NCBI GenBank assembly: GCA_036227345.1
Contig: CP109468.1
Span: 2,108,001-2,172,000 of the forward strand
Source of the DNA: Streptomyces sp. NBC_01463
Lineage (GTDB): Bacteria; Actinomycetota; Actinomycetes; Streptomycetales; Streptomycetaceae
DNA: 64,000 bases
Direction: 5' to 3'
Shown: positions 9,725 to 18,711 of the stretch, piece by piece
How the letters are laid out: each line of letters opens with the position of its first letter
Position numbering within the stretch: position 1 is the stretch's first letter
Program-made: the position numbers and the translations under genes
The notes under the pieces: model-generated
Told to the model about the DNA's origin: nothing
The model's input: the letters and a program-made list of their open reading frames with translations, nothing else
Database searches by the model: none

Positions 9725-12274
9725 ATGACGGGAAAGTTGGTCGCCACCGTGTTCCCGAGTAGCGGGGAGGCCGTGGCCTCTCCCCCGGGACCACCCGGCA
9801 CCTCCGTCACGGGCACGGCCGGGGCACTCGCGCAGGTGCTCGCCGAGGTGATGCACCTGGACCACGTGGACACGGACAGTGACTTCTTCGATGATCTGGG
9901 TGCCGATTCCCTGGTGATGGCTCATTTCTGCGCGCGGATCAGGAAGCGCGCCGATCTGGCGCCGGTCTCGATGAAGGACGTGTACGCACATCCCTCCGTC
10001 GCCGCCCTGGCGGGCGCGCAGGCGGTCTCCGTACCGGCCACGCCGCCGGAGCCGGAGCCGTCTGCTTCCGCTCCGTCCGCGCGCTCGCCGGCACCCCCCG
10101 TGGGCAAGCCCCGGTACGTCCTGTGCGGGGCGCTGCAGCTTCTGGCCTTCCTCGCCTACTCGGGTCTCGTCGCACTGATCGGTGCCCGGGGCTACGAGTG
10201 GATCTCCGACGGGTCCGGTCCGGTCGACGTGTACGTCCGTTCCGTCCTCTTCGGCGCCCTGGTCCTCCTGGGGCTGTCCGCCCTGCCGGTCGCGGTGAAA
10301 TGGGTGCTGGTCGGGCGCTGGACGTCCCGGCGGATACGGGTGTGGAGCCTGGCCTACGTCCGTCTCTGGATCGTCAGGACACTGGTCCGCGCGAACCCGC
10401 TGGTCCTGTTCGTCGGATCGCCGCTCTACACGCTCTACCTCAGGGCGCTGGGCGCGCACATCGGGCCGGGGGCCGTGATCTTCTCCCGCAACGTGCCTCT
10501 CTGTACCGACCTGCTCACGGTCGGGGCGTCCTCGGTCATCCGCAAGGACTCCTTCTTCTCCTGCTACCGCGCGCACGACGGTGTGATCCAGACCGGCAGC
10601 GTGACCCTGGGGCGGGACACCGTCGTCGCCGAGGCGGCGGTGCTGGACATCGGGACCTCGATGGGGGACGGGGCCAGGCTGGCCCATGCGTCCTCCCTGC
10701 ACAGCGGCCAGGCGATACCCGCCGGCGAGCACTGGCACGGATCGCCGGCCCAGCGTGCCGGTTCGGCGTACGAGGTGGTGGGGCCGGTGCCCTGCGGCGC
10801 CCTGCGCAGGTCCGTGCACAGCGTCACCCAGCTGCTGAGCGCCCTGCTCGTCTATCTGCCGCTCGCGGTCGGCGGCCTCGCCATTCTGCTGGCCGAGGCA
10901 CCGCAGCTGTCCGCAGTGCTGGAACCGGGGCCCTCGGTCCTCACGAGCTGGGTGTTCTACCGGGACGCGCTGGCGGCCTCGTTCGTCCTGCTCTTCGTGG
11001 TCGCGCCGCTCGGGTTCCTGCTGCTCGCCATCGTCCCCCGGCTGCTCAGCCGCACGATCCAGCCGGACAAGGTCTACCCGCTCTACGGCTTCCACTACGG
11101 CGCGCACCGCGCCATCACGCTGCTGACCAACAGGCGCTTCCTGACCCGGCTGTTCGGGGACAGCTCCGGGATCGTCCCGTACCTCCGGCTGCTCGGCTAC
11201 GACCTCTCACGGGTGGAGCAGACCGGGTCGAACTTCGGGACCGAGGTGAAGCACGAGACGCCGTACCTGAGTGCGGTCGGGACCGGAACGATGGTGGCCG
11301 ACGGGCTGTCCATCAACAACGCCGAGTTCTCCAGTACGTCGTTCCGGGTGTCCCGGACCGCGATCGGGGCGCGGAACTTCCTCGGCAACAGGATCGCCTA
11401 CCCGTCGCGGGGCAGGACGGGCGACAACTGTCTGCTGGCGACCAAGGTCATGGTGCCGGTCGACGGGAACATCCGGGAGAACGTCGGCCTGCTGGGCTCG
11501 CCCAGCTTCGAGATCCCCCGCTCGGTCCGGCGTGACAGCAGCTTCGACCTGATGAAGAGCGGCGAGACTCTGCGCAGCGGCCTCGCCGCCAAGAACCGGC
11601 ACAACGCCGCGTCGATGGGGCTGTACCTGCTGGCACGGTGGTTCTACGCGTTCGTGGTCACCCTGGTCGTGTCGGGGACCGCGGAGCTCTACACCTCGAT
11701 CGGCGCCGAGGCGGTCGCGCTGGGCAATGTGCTCGTCATGGTCGTGAGCGCCGTGTACTTCGTCCTGGTGGAACGCGCGGTCGTCCGCCGCCACCCGCCG
11801 GGCCCGCTGTTCTGCTCGATCTACGACCGCCGCTTCTGGCAGCGGGAGCGGTTCTGGAAGGTGCCGTCGGAGACGTATCTCCAGATCTTCAACGGGACGC
11901 CCTTCAAGAGCGTCATCTGGCGTCTGCTGGGTGTCCGGACCGGCCGCAGGCTCTTCGACGACGGCTGCTACCTGACGGAGCGCACGATGGTCACCCTCGG
12001 CGACGACGTCACCCTCAACGCCGGCAGCGTCGTGCAGTGCCACTCGCAGGAGGACGGCACCTTCAAGTCCGACCGGTCCGCGGTCGGTTCCCGCTGCACG
12101 CTCGGGGTCGGGGCGTTCGTGCACTACGGCGTGACGATCGGGGACGGGGCGGTGCTCGCCCCGGACTCGTTCCTGATGAAGGGCGAGACCGTTCCGCCGG
12201 GCGCCTCCTGGGGCGGGAACCCGGCCCGTCCGATGCGGGCGGGCAGCGCCCGGGACATGGAGGCGACGCGATGA
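9725..12274 (+). CDS. Carrier protein fused to Pls-type membrane/hexapeptide synthetase domain
   Basis: 849-residue protein. Residues about 30-100 are a peptidyl carrier domain with the phosphopantetheine serine Ser62 in LGADSL. Then follow three pairs of membrane helices (about 134-200, 370-440 and 635-680) alternating with three hexapeptide-repeat domains (GAHIGPGAVIFS, GARNFLGNRIAYPS and GDDVTLNAGSVV among the repeats). This is the C-terminal part of the Pls/PosA family (epsilon-polylysine synthetase), where these domains chain amino acids. Normally an adenylation domain precedes the carrier in the same chain; here it is encoded by the next gene. ATG 9725 has AGGGAG upstream. The stop overlaps the next start (ATGA). 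It should act at the membrane, joining and possibly exporting the polymer (inference). Confidence 0.88.
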   Translation: MTGKLVATVFPSSGEAVASPPGPPGTSVTGTAGALAQVLAEVMHLDHVDTDSDFFDDLGADSLVMAHFCARIRKRADLAPVSMKDVYAHPSVAALAGAQAVSVPATPPEPEPSASAPSARSPAPPVGKPRYVLCGALQLLAFLAYSGLVALIGARGYEWISDGSGPVDVYVRSVLFGALVLLGLSALPVAVKWVLVGRWTSRRIRVWSLAYVRLWIVRTLVRANPLVLFVGSPLYTLYLRALGAHIGPGAVIFSRNVPLCTDLLTVGASSVIRKDSFFSCYRAHDGVIQTGSVTLGRDTVVAEAAVLDIGTSMGDGARLAHASSLHSGQAIPAGEHWHGSPAQRAGSAYEVVGPVPCGALRRSVHSVTQLLSALLVYLPLAVGGLAILLAEAPQLSAVLEPGPSVLTSWVFYRDALAASFVLLFVVAPLGFLLLAIVPRLLSRTIQPDKVYPLYGFHYGAHRAITLLTNRRFLTRLFGDSSGIVPYLRLLGYDLSRVEQTGSNFGTEVKHETPYLSAVGTGTMVADGLSINNAEFSSTSFRVSRTAIGARNFLGNRIAYPSRGRTGDNCLLATKVMVPVDGNIRENVGLLGSPSFEIPRSVRRDSSFDLMKSGETLRSGLAAKNRHNAASMGLYLLARWFYAFVVTLVVSGTAELYTSIGAEAVALGNVLVMVVSAVYFVLVERAVVRRHPPGPLFCSIYDRRFWQRERFWKVPSETYLQIFNGTPFKSVIWRLLGVRTGRRLFDDGCYLTERTMVTLGDDVTLNAGSVVQCHSQEDGTFKSDRSAVGSRCTLGVGAFVHYGVTIGDGAVLAPDSFLMKGETVPPGASWGGNPARPMRAGSARDMEATR

Positions 12275-14751
12275 ACACGCACGCACGGTCCGACGCGGAG
12301 TACTGGCGCGATGTGCTCACCGCCGGCGGGACCACCTCGGTGCCCCGCTGGACGCGCACCCCGGTGCCGGGCACCTCGGTGGTCGGGGCGACGCTCCCCG
12401 CACCCCTCGTCGAGCAGATGGACGCGCTGGCGGCATCCGCCGGCGTGGGTGTCACCGCCCTCGTCCTGGCCGCTCACGCCAAGGTGCTCGCGGCGTTGTC
12501 CGGTGAATCCGCCGTGACCACCGGCTATGTCACCGCCGCGCACCCGGAACCGCTGCCCTGCCGGCTGACGGCCGACGGCACCTCGTGGCGGGCGCTGCTG
12601 CTGCACGCGGCGGCCACCGAGCAGGAGCTGCTGGCGCACCGGGAGTTCGCCGTCGGCGCGCTCCGGGACGAGCTGGGCCTCCCCGCCGCCGCCCCCGAGG
12701 CGGTGTTCGACCCGACGGGTGACGCGGAGTCCGTACGGGACACCGCCGTGCTCCGCCTAACGGCCGCCCGGCCGGGCGGGCGGACCGTCATCGGGCTGCG
12801 GTACCGCACCGACGTCATCGACGAGGAGTGCGCCACCAGAATCCTCGGCTACCACCTCACCGCGCTCCGGCTGATGGCCGCCGGTCCGGACGCTGAGCAC
12901 GCCGGGCAGAGCCTGTTGTCGCACGACGAGATCCGGTACCAGATCGACGGACTCGCCGGAGCTCGCCGCGAACTGCCCGGCCTGCCCTGCCACGCGGTGT
13001 TCGAGGAGCGCGTGCGCGCCCGCCCGGACGCCGTCGCGGCCGTTCAGGACGGCCGGCGGTGGACGTACCGGGAGCTGAACAGCCGGGCCAACCGGGTGGC
13101 ACACGCGCTGCTCGACGCCGGTCTGGGCCGTGAGGACGTCGTCGCCGTGGTGAGCGAGCGGACCCTGGAGTGGGTGGCGGGCGTCCTCGGCATCCTCAAG
13201 GCGGGCGGCGCCTATCTGCCCGTCGATCCCCACTACCCGCCCGCCCGGGTCGCCGGCATGCTCGGCCGCGCCGGCTGCGCCCTGGCGCTGACCGGGCCCG
13301 GCACCACCGCCGCGCTCGGCGGCGCCGGGGACCGCGCGCCGGCCGTCCGGTCGCTGCCCCTGGACCGGGTGTGCGCGGAGGGCGGCGACGACAGCGACCC
13401 CGGTGTCCCGGTCGGCTCCGGCGCGCTCGCGTACGTCTTCTTCACCTCCGGGTCCACCGGCGAGCCCAAGGGCGCGATGTGCGAGCACGGCGGACTGCTC
13501 AACCACCTCTATGCGAAGATCGACGACCTCGGTCTGGGCCAGGAGGACGTCGTCGCGCAGACCGCGCCGCAGTGCTTCGACATCTCCCTGTGGCAGTTCC
13601 TCGCCCCGTTGCTGACCGGCGGCCGCACCCTGGTCATCGGCCAGGAGACGGTCCTGGACGTCCGGCGGTTCCTCGACACCCTGGCCGGGGGCGGGGCCAC
13701 GGTGCTCCAGGTGGTGCCGTCCTACCTCGACGCCGTGCTGTCCTTCCTGGAGCGGCACCCCCGCGAACTGCCCGCTCTGCGCTGCGTATCGGTCACCGGC
13801 GAGGCGCTGCGGAAGGATCTCGTCCAGCGCTGGTTCGGGGTCCGGCCAGGGGTCCGGCTGGTCAACGCCTACGGGCTGACCGAGACGTCCGACGACACCA
13901 ACCACGCCGTCCTGGAAGGCCCGCCGGACACCGACGTGGTGCCGCTGGGCCGTCCGGTCGGCAACGTGCGGATCTACCTCGTGGACGAGCACCTCGCCCC
14001 GGTGCCGCTGGGCGCCCCCGGTGCGATCGCCTTCTCGGGGATCTGTGTCGGCCGCGGGTACATCAACGACGAGGAGCGGACCCGGGCGGCCTTCCTGCCG
14101 GACCCCCACCGCCCCGGCGAACGCCTGCATCTCGGCGGGGACTTCGGGCGCTGGCTGCCCGACGGGCAGCTGGAGTTCCTCGGCCGCCGGGACGGCCAGG
14201 TGAAGGTCCGCGGGTTCCGGATCGAGATCGGCGAGATCGAGAACGCGCTGCTGCGTGTGCCGGGTGTGCGGGACGCCGCGGTGGTGGTCGTGGAGGACGC
14301 CGGGCCCGGCCGGCACCTGACCGCCTTCTGCACCCTGGCCTATCCGATGCGCCCGGACGCCGTCCGGGAGCGGCTTGCGGACATCCTGCCGGCGCACATG
14401 GTGCCGTCCGACGTCCGCCGGCGGGACTCCCTGCCGCTGACCCCCAACGGCAAGACCGACCGCGCGCGGCTGACCGCGCTCGCCGGACGGCCCGCCGCCA
14501 CCGGCACCCGCGGCGATGACGCCCCCAGCACCCCCACCGAGGAGCGGCTGGCCGGGGTCTGGGCCGCGGTCCTCGGCGTGCCGCGCGACCGGGTGGGACG
14601 GCGGGACAACTTCTTCGACCGCGGCGGCACTTCGCTGTCGGCGGTCTCGGTGGCGGTCGCCCTGGACCGTGAGGTCTCGCTCAAGGACCTCGTCCGTCAC
14701 CCCGTACTCACCGAACTGGCCGCACTGATCGACCGACGCACCACACCGTGA
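12271..14751 (+). CDS. NRPS protein: condensation remnant, adenylation, carrier
   Basis: 826 residues. Residues 1-235 resemble the C-terminal lobe of a condensation domain without the HHxxxDG active site. About 245-745 is an adenylation domain (FFTSGSTGEPKG, NAYGLTE, YINDEERT, PLTPNGKTDR). About 755-826 is a carrier with Ser788 in GGTSL. Reading pocket residues against GrsA gives D-I-W-Q-S-T-A-D-D-K. The two acidic residues at the pocket base suit a substrate with a second amino group, and the locus encodes 2,3-diaminopropionate synthesis, so that is the likely substrate (inference). ATG 12271 overlaps the previous stop. There is no thioesterase. Together with the upstream protein it rebuilds a Pls-like synthetase in two parts, each with a carrier domain. 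Confidence 0.92.
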   Translation: MNTHARSDAEYWRDVLTAGGTTSVPRWTRTPVPGTSVVGATLPAPLVEQMDALAASAGVGVTALVLAAHAKVLAALSGESAVTTGYVTAAHPEPLPCRLTADGTSWRALLLHAAATEQELLAHREFAVGALRDELGLPAAAPEAVFDPTGDAESVRDTAVLRLTAARPGGRTVIGLRYRTDVIDEECATRILGYHLTALRLMAAGPDAEHAGQSLLSHDEIRYQIDGLAGARRELPGLPCHAVFEERVRARPDAVAAVQDGRRWTYRELNSRANRVAHALLDAGLGREDVVAVVSERTLEWVAGVLGILKAGGAYLPVDPHYPPARVAGMLGRAGCALALTGPGTTAALGGAGDRAPAVRSLPLDRVCAEGGDDSDPGVPVGSGALAYVFFTSGSTGEPKGAMCEHGGLLNHLYAKIDDLGLGQEDVVAQTAPQCFDISLWQFLAPLLTGGRTLVIGQETVLDVRRFLDTLAGGGATVLQVVPSYLDAVLSFLERHPRELPALRCVSVTGEALRKDLVQRWFGVRPGVRLVNAYGLTETSDDTNHAVLEGPPDTDVVPLGRPVGNVRIYLVDEHLAPVPLGAPGAIAFSGICVGRGYINDEERTRAAFLPDPHRPGERLHLGGDFGRWLPDGQLEFLGRRDGQVKVRGFRIEIGEIENALLRVPGVRDAAVVVVEDAGPGRHLTAFCTLAYPMRPDAVRERLADILPAHMVPSDVRRRDSLPLTPNGKTDRARLTALAGRPAATGTRGDDAPSTPTEERLAGVWAAVLGVPRDRVGRRDNFFDRGGTSLSAVSVAVALDREVSLKDLVRHPVLTELAALIDRRTTP

Positions 14752-14780
14752 ACCGACCACCACCACGAGGAGAGAGCCAG

Positions 14781-15809
14781 ATGTCTGCCATCGAGACAGC
14801 CGACCCGACCACCTCACCGCACGGCCTGGAACCGCCGCCCGGCGCACCCGTGATGCTGCGGGTGCCGGACGGCGACGACACCGCCGGCTGGGTGTCCCGG
14901 AACCGGGACGGGCTGCGGTCCGCGCTGGAGGAACACGGTGCGGTCCTGGTCCGCGGACTGGGGCTGCGCGACGCGTCCGGCGTCGAGGCGGTCCTGCGTC
15001 AGCTGGCCGTCGAACCGGTGCGGGAGAGAGAGGCGTTCGCGGCGCGGGAGACCTACGCGCCGGGTGTGCACTCCCCCTCCGCCTGGCCGTCGAACCAGCC
15101 CATGTGCATGCACCACGAGCTGAGTTACACCCTCGATTTCCCCGGCCTGATGCTCTTCGCCTGCCTCGCCGAGCCCACCTCCGGCGGAGCCGTCTGCCTC
15201 GCCGACGCGTCGGCCGTCCTCGACTCGCTGCCCCGTGGCCCGGCCGAACGCTTCGAGCGGACGGGCTGGCTGCTGACCCGCAGTTACAACGGCGAGATCG
15301 GGGCCACCGTGGCCGACGCCTTCGGCACCGACGACCGGTACGCCGTGGAGGAGTACTGCCGCGACCACGCCATCGACTGGGCCTGGCAGCCCGACGGCGC
15401 TCTGCGCACCACCCAGCACCGCAGTGCCGTCGTCCGGCACCCGGCCGGCGGACGGCGTTGCTGGTTCAACCAGATCGCCTTCCTGAACGAGTGGACCCTC
15501 GACCCCGAGGTCCGCGCGTACCTGGTCGACGAGTACGGAGCCGACGGCCTGCCGTTCAACACCCGTTACGGCGACGGCGGAACCATCGACGAGGACACCG
15601 TCCGGCTCATCGGCGCGGCCTACCAGGCGCACACCGTACGTCTGCCGTGGCGCGCGGGTGACCTGCTGCTCGTCGACAACGTGCGGACCGCGCACAGCAG
15701 GGAGGCGTACGAGGGGCCGCGCGACGTGGTCGTCGCGATGGCCGCACCGACCCGGCTCGACACCTGTCCGCCGGTGGCGGGCGCTGCGACGGGGGCGGGG
15801 CTGCGATGA
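14781..15809 (+). CDS. SyrP/TauD-like Fe(II)/2-oxoglutarate dioxygenase
   Basis: 342-residue non-haem iron oxygenase. Iron ligands are visible as His111 and Glu113 in MHHELSY and His305 in RTAHSREAYEGPRD, with Arg314 positioned for 2-oxoglutarate. The HxE form and the HELSY context resemble SyrP-type hydroxylases, which act on carrier-bound amino acids. ATG 14781 is preferred because GAGGAGAG lies just upstream. A GTG at 14748 overlapping the previous stop would add 11 residues. It probably hydroxylates the diaminopropionate residue, free, carrier-bound or in the product (inference). Its co-substrate 2-oxoglutarate is released by the SbnB reaction encoded next. Confidence 0.88.
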   Translation: MSAIETADPTTSPHGLEPPPGAPVMLRVPDGDDTAGWVSRNRDGLRSALEEHGAVLVRGLGLRDASGVEAVLRQLAVEPVREREAFAARETYAPGVHSPSAWPSNQPMCMHHELSYTLDFPGLMLFACLAEPTSGGAVCLADASAVLDSLPRGPAERFERTGWLLTRSYNGEIGATVADAFGTDDRYAVEEYCRDHAIDWAWQPDGALRTTQHRSAVVRHPAGGRRCWFNQIAFLNEWTLDPEVRAYLVDEYGADGLPFNTRYGDGGTIDEDTVRLIGAAYQAHTVRLPWRAGDLLLVDNVRTAHSREAYEGPRDVVVAMAAPTRLDTCPPVAGAATGAGLR

Positions 15810-16954
15810 ACACCGGCCATGCCCACGCGGCTGCCTCTCCCGACTCCACCGTCTCCTCCGTCCCCGCTGCCTCCTCCGCGTCCTCTTCCTCCGCCTCCTC
15901 CGACGGGATCACCGTTCCTCCGTTCGCCGTGATTCCCGGTGGTCAGGTCCAAGATGCCCTGGAGGGGCGCGAGAAGGAGATCGTGGAGGTCGTGGAGGCC
16001 ACCTACCGGCTGCACGGAGCGGGCAGGACGGTGAACCCGCCCTCCTCGTTCCTCCGCTTCCCGGACCGCCCCGACGCTCGGATGATCGCCCTGCCCGCCT
16101 CCCTCGGCAGGGAGTCCGGCCGGGTGTCCGACGGGGACTCGCGGGTGGACGGGCTGAAGTGGATCTCCAGCTTCCCTGCGAACATCGGGTCCGGAGTGCC
16201 GCGGGCCTCCGCCGTGCTGATCCTCAACGACCCCGTCACGGGGTACCCGTTCGCGTGCCTGGAGAGCTCGATCATCAGCGCGAGCAGAACGGCCGCCTCG
16301 GCGGCCTCGGCGGCCGACCGGCTCAGCCGGGACCGCCCGCGCCCGACCCGCGTCGGGTTCTTCGGCACGGGCCTGATCGCCCGGTACATCCACACCTATC
16401 TCCAGGGCTCCGGCTGGTCGTTCGACGACATCGGGGTGTACGACGTCTCCCCGGGCAGTGCCGCCGGATTCCGGCTGTACGCGGAGCAGTCCGGCAGCGC
16501 GGCCCGCGTCACCGTGCACAGCGGCCCCGAGGCGCTGATCCGCACCAGCGACCTGGTGGTCTTCGCGACCGTTGCGGGACGGCCGCATGTCAGCGACCCG
16601 GCATGGTTCGACCACAACCCCGTGGTCCTGCACGTGTCGCTGCGCGACCTCGCCCCCCAGGTCCTGCTCGCCTCGACCAACATCGTGGACGACATCGAAC
16701 ACTGCCTCCGGGCCTCGACCTCACCCCATCTGACCGAACAGCTCACCGGGAACCGGGACTTCGTGCACGGCACGCTGGACGACGTGATGACGGGCCTGGT
16801 GGACGTGCCGGCGGACCGCCCCGCGGTCTTCTCCCCCTTCGGCCTCGGCGTGCTCGATCTCGCGGTCGGAAGCTACGTCTACGACGAGGTGGCCCGCGCG
16901 GGCCGACTGCAGATCATCGACGACTTCTTCCGCGAACGGAGCCGTTACGGATGA
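15806..16954 (+). CDS. sbnB: 2,3-diaminopropionate biosynthesis protein SbnB
   Basis: 382-residue NAD-dependent member of the ornithine cyclodeaminase/mu-crystallin family. In the staphyloferrin B pathway SbnB oxidises N-(1-amino-1-carboxy-2-ethyl)-glutamate to L-2,3-diaminopropionate and 2-oxoglutarate. Visible: GAGRTVNPPSSFLRFP, DGLKWISSFPAN (substrate pocket) and the Rossmann glycine motif GFFGTGLIARY (about 180-190). It has an extra Ser/Ala-rich N-terminus of about 35 residues, probably disordered. ATG 15806 overlaps the dioxygenase stop (ATGA), supporting this start. It works with the next gene to supply diaminopropionate. Confidence 0.93.
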   Translation: MNTGHAHAAASPDSTVSSVPAASSASSSSASSDGITVPPFAVIPGGQVQDALEGREKEIVEVVEATYRLHGAGRTVNPPSSFLRFPDRPDARMIALPASLGRESGRVSDGDSRVDGLKWISSFPANIGSGVPRASAVLILNDPVTGYPFACLESSIISASRTAASAASAADRLSRDRPRPTRVGFFGTGLIARYIHTYLQGSGWSFDDIGVYDVSPGSAAGFRLYAEQSGSAARVTVHSGPEALIRTSDLVVFATVAGRPHVSDPAWFDHNPVVLHVSLRDLAPQVLLASTNIVDDIEHCLRASTSPHLTEQLTGNRDFVHGTLDDVMTGLVDVPADRPAVFSPFGLGVLDLAVGSYVYDEVARAGRLQIIDDFFRERSRYG

Positions 16955-17008
16955 CAGCACCGGCCGGTCCCCCGGCACAGGCACCAGTCCCCCGAAGAGG
17001 AGTACGTC

Positions 17009-18034
17009 ATGTCGGTCATATCCGTTCCTCAGGCATTCAACGAGGAGGAGCTCTATGTCGACGTGCGGTCGGTCTTCGGGCAGCCGCTGCTCCTCAAGTG
17101 CGAGGGTTTCAACTTCGCGGGCTCGATCAAACTGAAGGCGGCCGCCGAGATGGTGGCCTCGGCCGAACGCGACGGGTCCCTCACCGCCGATTCGGTCCTG
17201 GTGGAGTCCTCGTCCGGCAATCTCGGTGTGGCGCTGAGCATGATCGCGGCGAGCAAGGGATACCGCTTCGTCTGCGTCACGGACTCCCGCTGCAACCTCG
17301 CGACGCGGCTGATGATGGAGGCACTGGGCAGTGAGGTGCACGTGGTGTCCGGGCAGGAGGCCAACGGAGGCTTCCTCGGCGCGCGGATGGAGTACGTACG
17401 GCGCATGTGCGCCGACGACGACCGCTGCGTGTGGCTGAGCCAGTACTCCAACCCGGCCAACTGGAGGGCGCACTACCTCACGACCGCCCCGCAGATCGCC
17501 CGCTCGTTCCCCGAGCTGGACGTCCTGTTCGTCGGCGCGGGGACCACCGGAACGCTGATGGGCTGTGCGCGCTTCTTCCGGACCTGGCACCGGCCGGTGC
17601 GGATCGTCGCCGTGGACAGCGTGGGCTCGGTGGCGTTCGGCGGTCCCCCGGGCCGCCGGATGATTCCGGGCCTGGGCATGAGCATGCGCCCGCCGCTGCT
17701 GGACGAGTCGTACGTGGACGAGGTCGTGCGGGTCGAGGAGGCGGACGCCATCCGGGCCTGCCGCCGCCTGGCCCGGCACGGCTTCCTCTTCGGCGGCTCC
17801 ACCGGCACCGTGGCGAGCGGTGCGACCGGCTGGCTGGCGGAACACGAGGCGGGGCAGGACCTCACCGCCGTGGCGGTCGCGCCGGACCTCGGGGAGCGCT
17901 ACCTCGACACCGTCTACCAGGACAACTGGGTCCAGGACCTGTACGGCGAGGACCCGCTGAGCGATCCCCGGCCCGGGGGCGAGGGTGATCGGATGCGGCG
18001 GGAGGCCTTCTCCCGGACCCCGGAAGCCAGGTAG
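17009..18034 (+). CDS. sbnA: 2,3-diaminopropionate biosynthesis protein SbnA
   Basis: 341-residue PLP enzyme of the cysteine synthase family. SbnA condenses O-phospho-L-serine with L-glutamate to form the SbnB substrate. The PLP lysine is Lys41 in AGSIKLKA, followed by SSSGNLGVAL (cofactor ring loop) and GAGTTGTLMG (phosphate loop). ATG 17009 is preceded by AGAGGAG. It lies 54 bp after sbnB and is the last gene of the five-gene operon. SbnA/SbnB pairs also feed viomycin-type peptides, zwittermicin and poly-diaminopropionate, so the pair points to the building block, not to a siderophore as such. Confidence 0.93.
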   Translation: MSVISVPQAFNEEELYVDVRSVFGQPLLLKCEGFNFAGSIKLKAAAEMVASAERDGSLTADSVLVESSSGNLGVALSMIAASKGYRFVCVTDSRCNLATRLMMEALGSEVHVVSGQEANGGFLGARMEYVRRMCADDDRCVWLSQYSNPANWRAHYLTTAPQIARSFPELDVLFVGAGTTGTLMGCARFFRTWHRPVRIVAVDSVGSVAFGGPPGRRMIPGLGMSMRPPLLDESYVDEVVRVEEADAIRACRRLARHGFLFGGSTGTVASGATGWLAEHEAGQDLTAVAVAPDLGERYLDTVYQDNWVQDLYGEDPLSDPRPGGEGDRMRREAFSRTPEAR

Positions 18035-18069
18035 GGAACGGATATCGCCTCGCAGTCCCCGCCGGGCAG

Positions 18070-18104
18070 CCGCGGGCCGGGCCGGGCCGGACGGGTGGCC
18101 GCGG
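18070..18104. terminator. Possible terminator between sbnA and the TOBE gene
   Basis: Convergent gap with CCGCGGGCC and GGCCGCGG able to pair across a GC-rich loop of tandem GGGCC units. The stem is imperfect and has no T-tract. Confidence 0.4.
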
Positions 18105-18110
18105 TAAGGG

Positions 18111-18530
18111 TCAGCCGGCGCCCAGGGAGATCTCGGTGGACTTGACCAGGGCGACCACGGCCGTCCCGGCGGTGATACCGAGATCGGTGACCGCGTCCCT
18201 CGTGATCGCGGCGGTGAGCTCGCCGCCCTCGACCGACACCTTGACGCTCGCCATGGCGCCGCCGGCCGTGACGCCGGTGACGGTGCCGGGGATCCGGTTG
18301 CGGATGCTCAGCCCCTCGACGGCGCCGGTGGCCAGGGCGACCTCGGTGGACTTGATCAGCGTGCGGACCGGCGTCCCCTCCGCGAGGCCGAGGTCCGTCA
18401 CGGCCTCGCGGGTGATCGCGGCCGTGATGTCCTGGCCGCCCGTGAGCCGGACCTTCACCGTGGCCATGGCCTCGCCCGCGGTGACGGCGGTGACCGTGCC
18501 GGGGATCTGGTTGCGGATGCTCAGGCTCAT
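18111..18530 (-). CDS. Tandem TOBE (Mop) domain protein
   Basis: 139-residue protein made of two near-identical Mop/TOBE domains (about 2-67 and 71-138), each starting LSIRN(Q/R)IPGTVT and ending LIKSTEV or LVKSTEI. Di-Mop proteins bind molybdate or tungstate and act as cytosolic oxyanion stores or sensors. ATG 18530 is preceded by AGGAA. No molybdate transporter adjoins. An inverted repeat, CCAGG-TATCT-CCTGG, lies 31 bp upstream of the start. Confidence 0.88.
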   Translation of the reverse strand: MSLSIRNQIPGTVTAVTAGEAMATVKVRLTGGQDITAAITREAVTDLGLAEGTPVRTLIKSTEVALATGAVEGLSIRNRIPGTVTGVTAGGAMASVKVSVEGGELTAAITRDAVTDLGITAGTAVVALVKSTEISLGAG

Positions 18531-18560
18531 GAGAGGGTTCCTCTGATTCGTCCGTAAATG

Positions 18561-18575
18561 CCAGGTATCTCCTGG
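18561..18575. promoter_or_regulatory. Inverted repeat upstream of the di-TOBE gene
   Basis: CCAGG-TATCT-CCTGG, 31 bp before the start of the minus-strand TOBE gene and within the divergent gap with the transporter gene. It may be an operator. No regulator can be named. Confidence 0.3.
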
Positions 18576-18711
18576 TACGCGCTCCCACTGTAGACAGGAC
18601 CGCCCCGGATGTCCGGCTGCCTTGTGGACGGGGGTCGGGCCGGACCTGTGAGGATGGCGGACACCACGGACATCGCGCGGGTGGCCGGTGTGCGCAGCGA
18701 GGGAGCAGCGG

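Noticed and set aside
9725..18034. Siderophore locus (because of SbnA/SbnB)
   Set aside because: No iron box was seen upstream, no IucA/IucC-type synthetase and no siderophore transporter. The Pls-type enzyme points to a polymer or amide.
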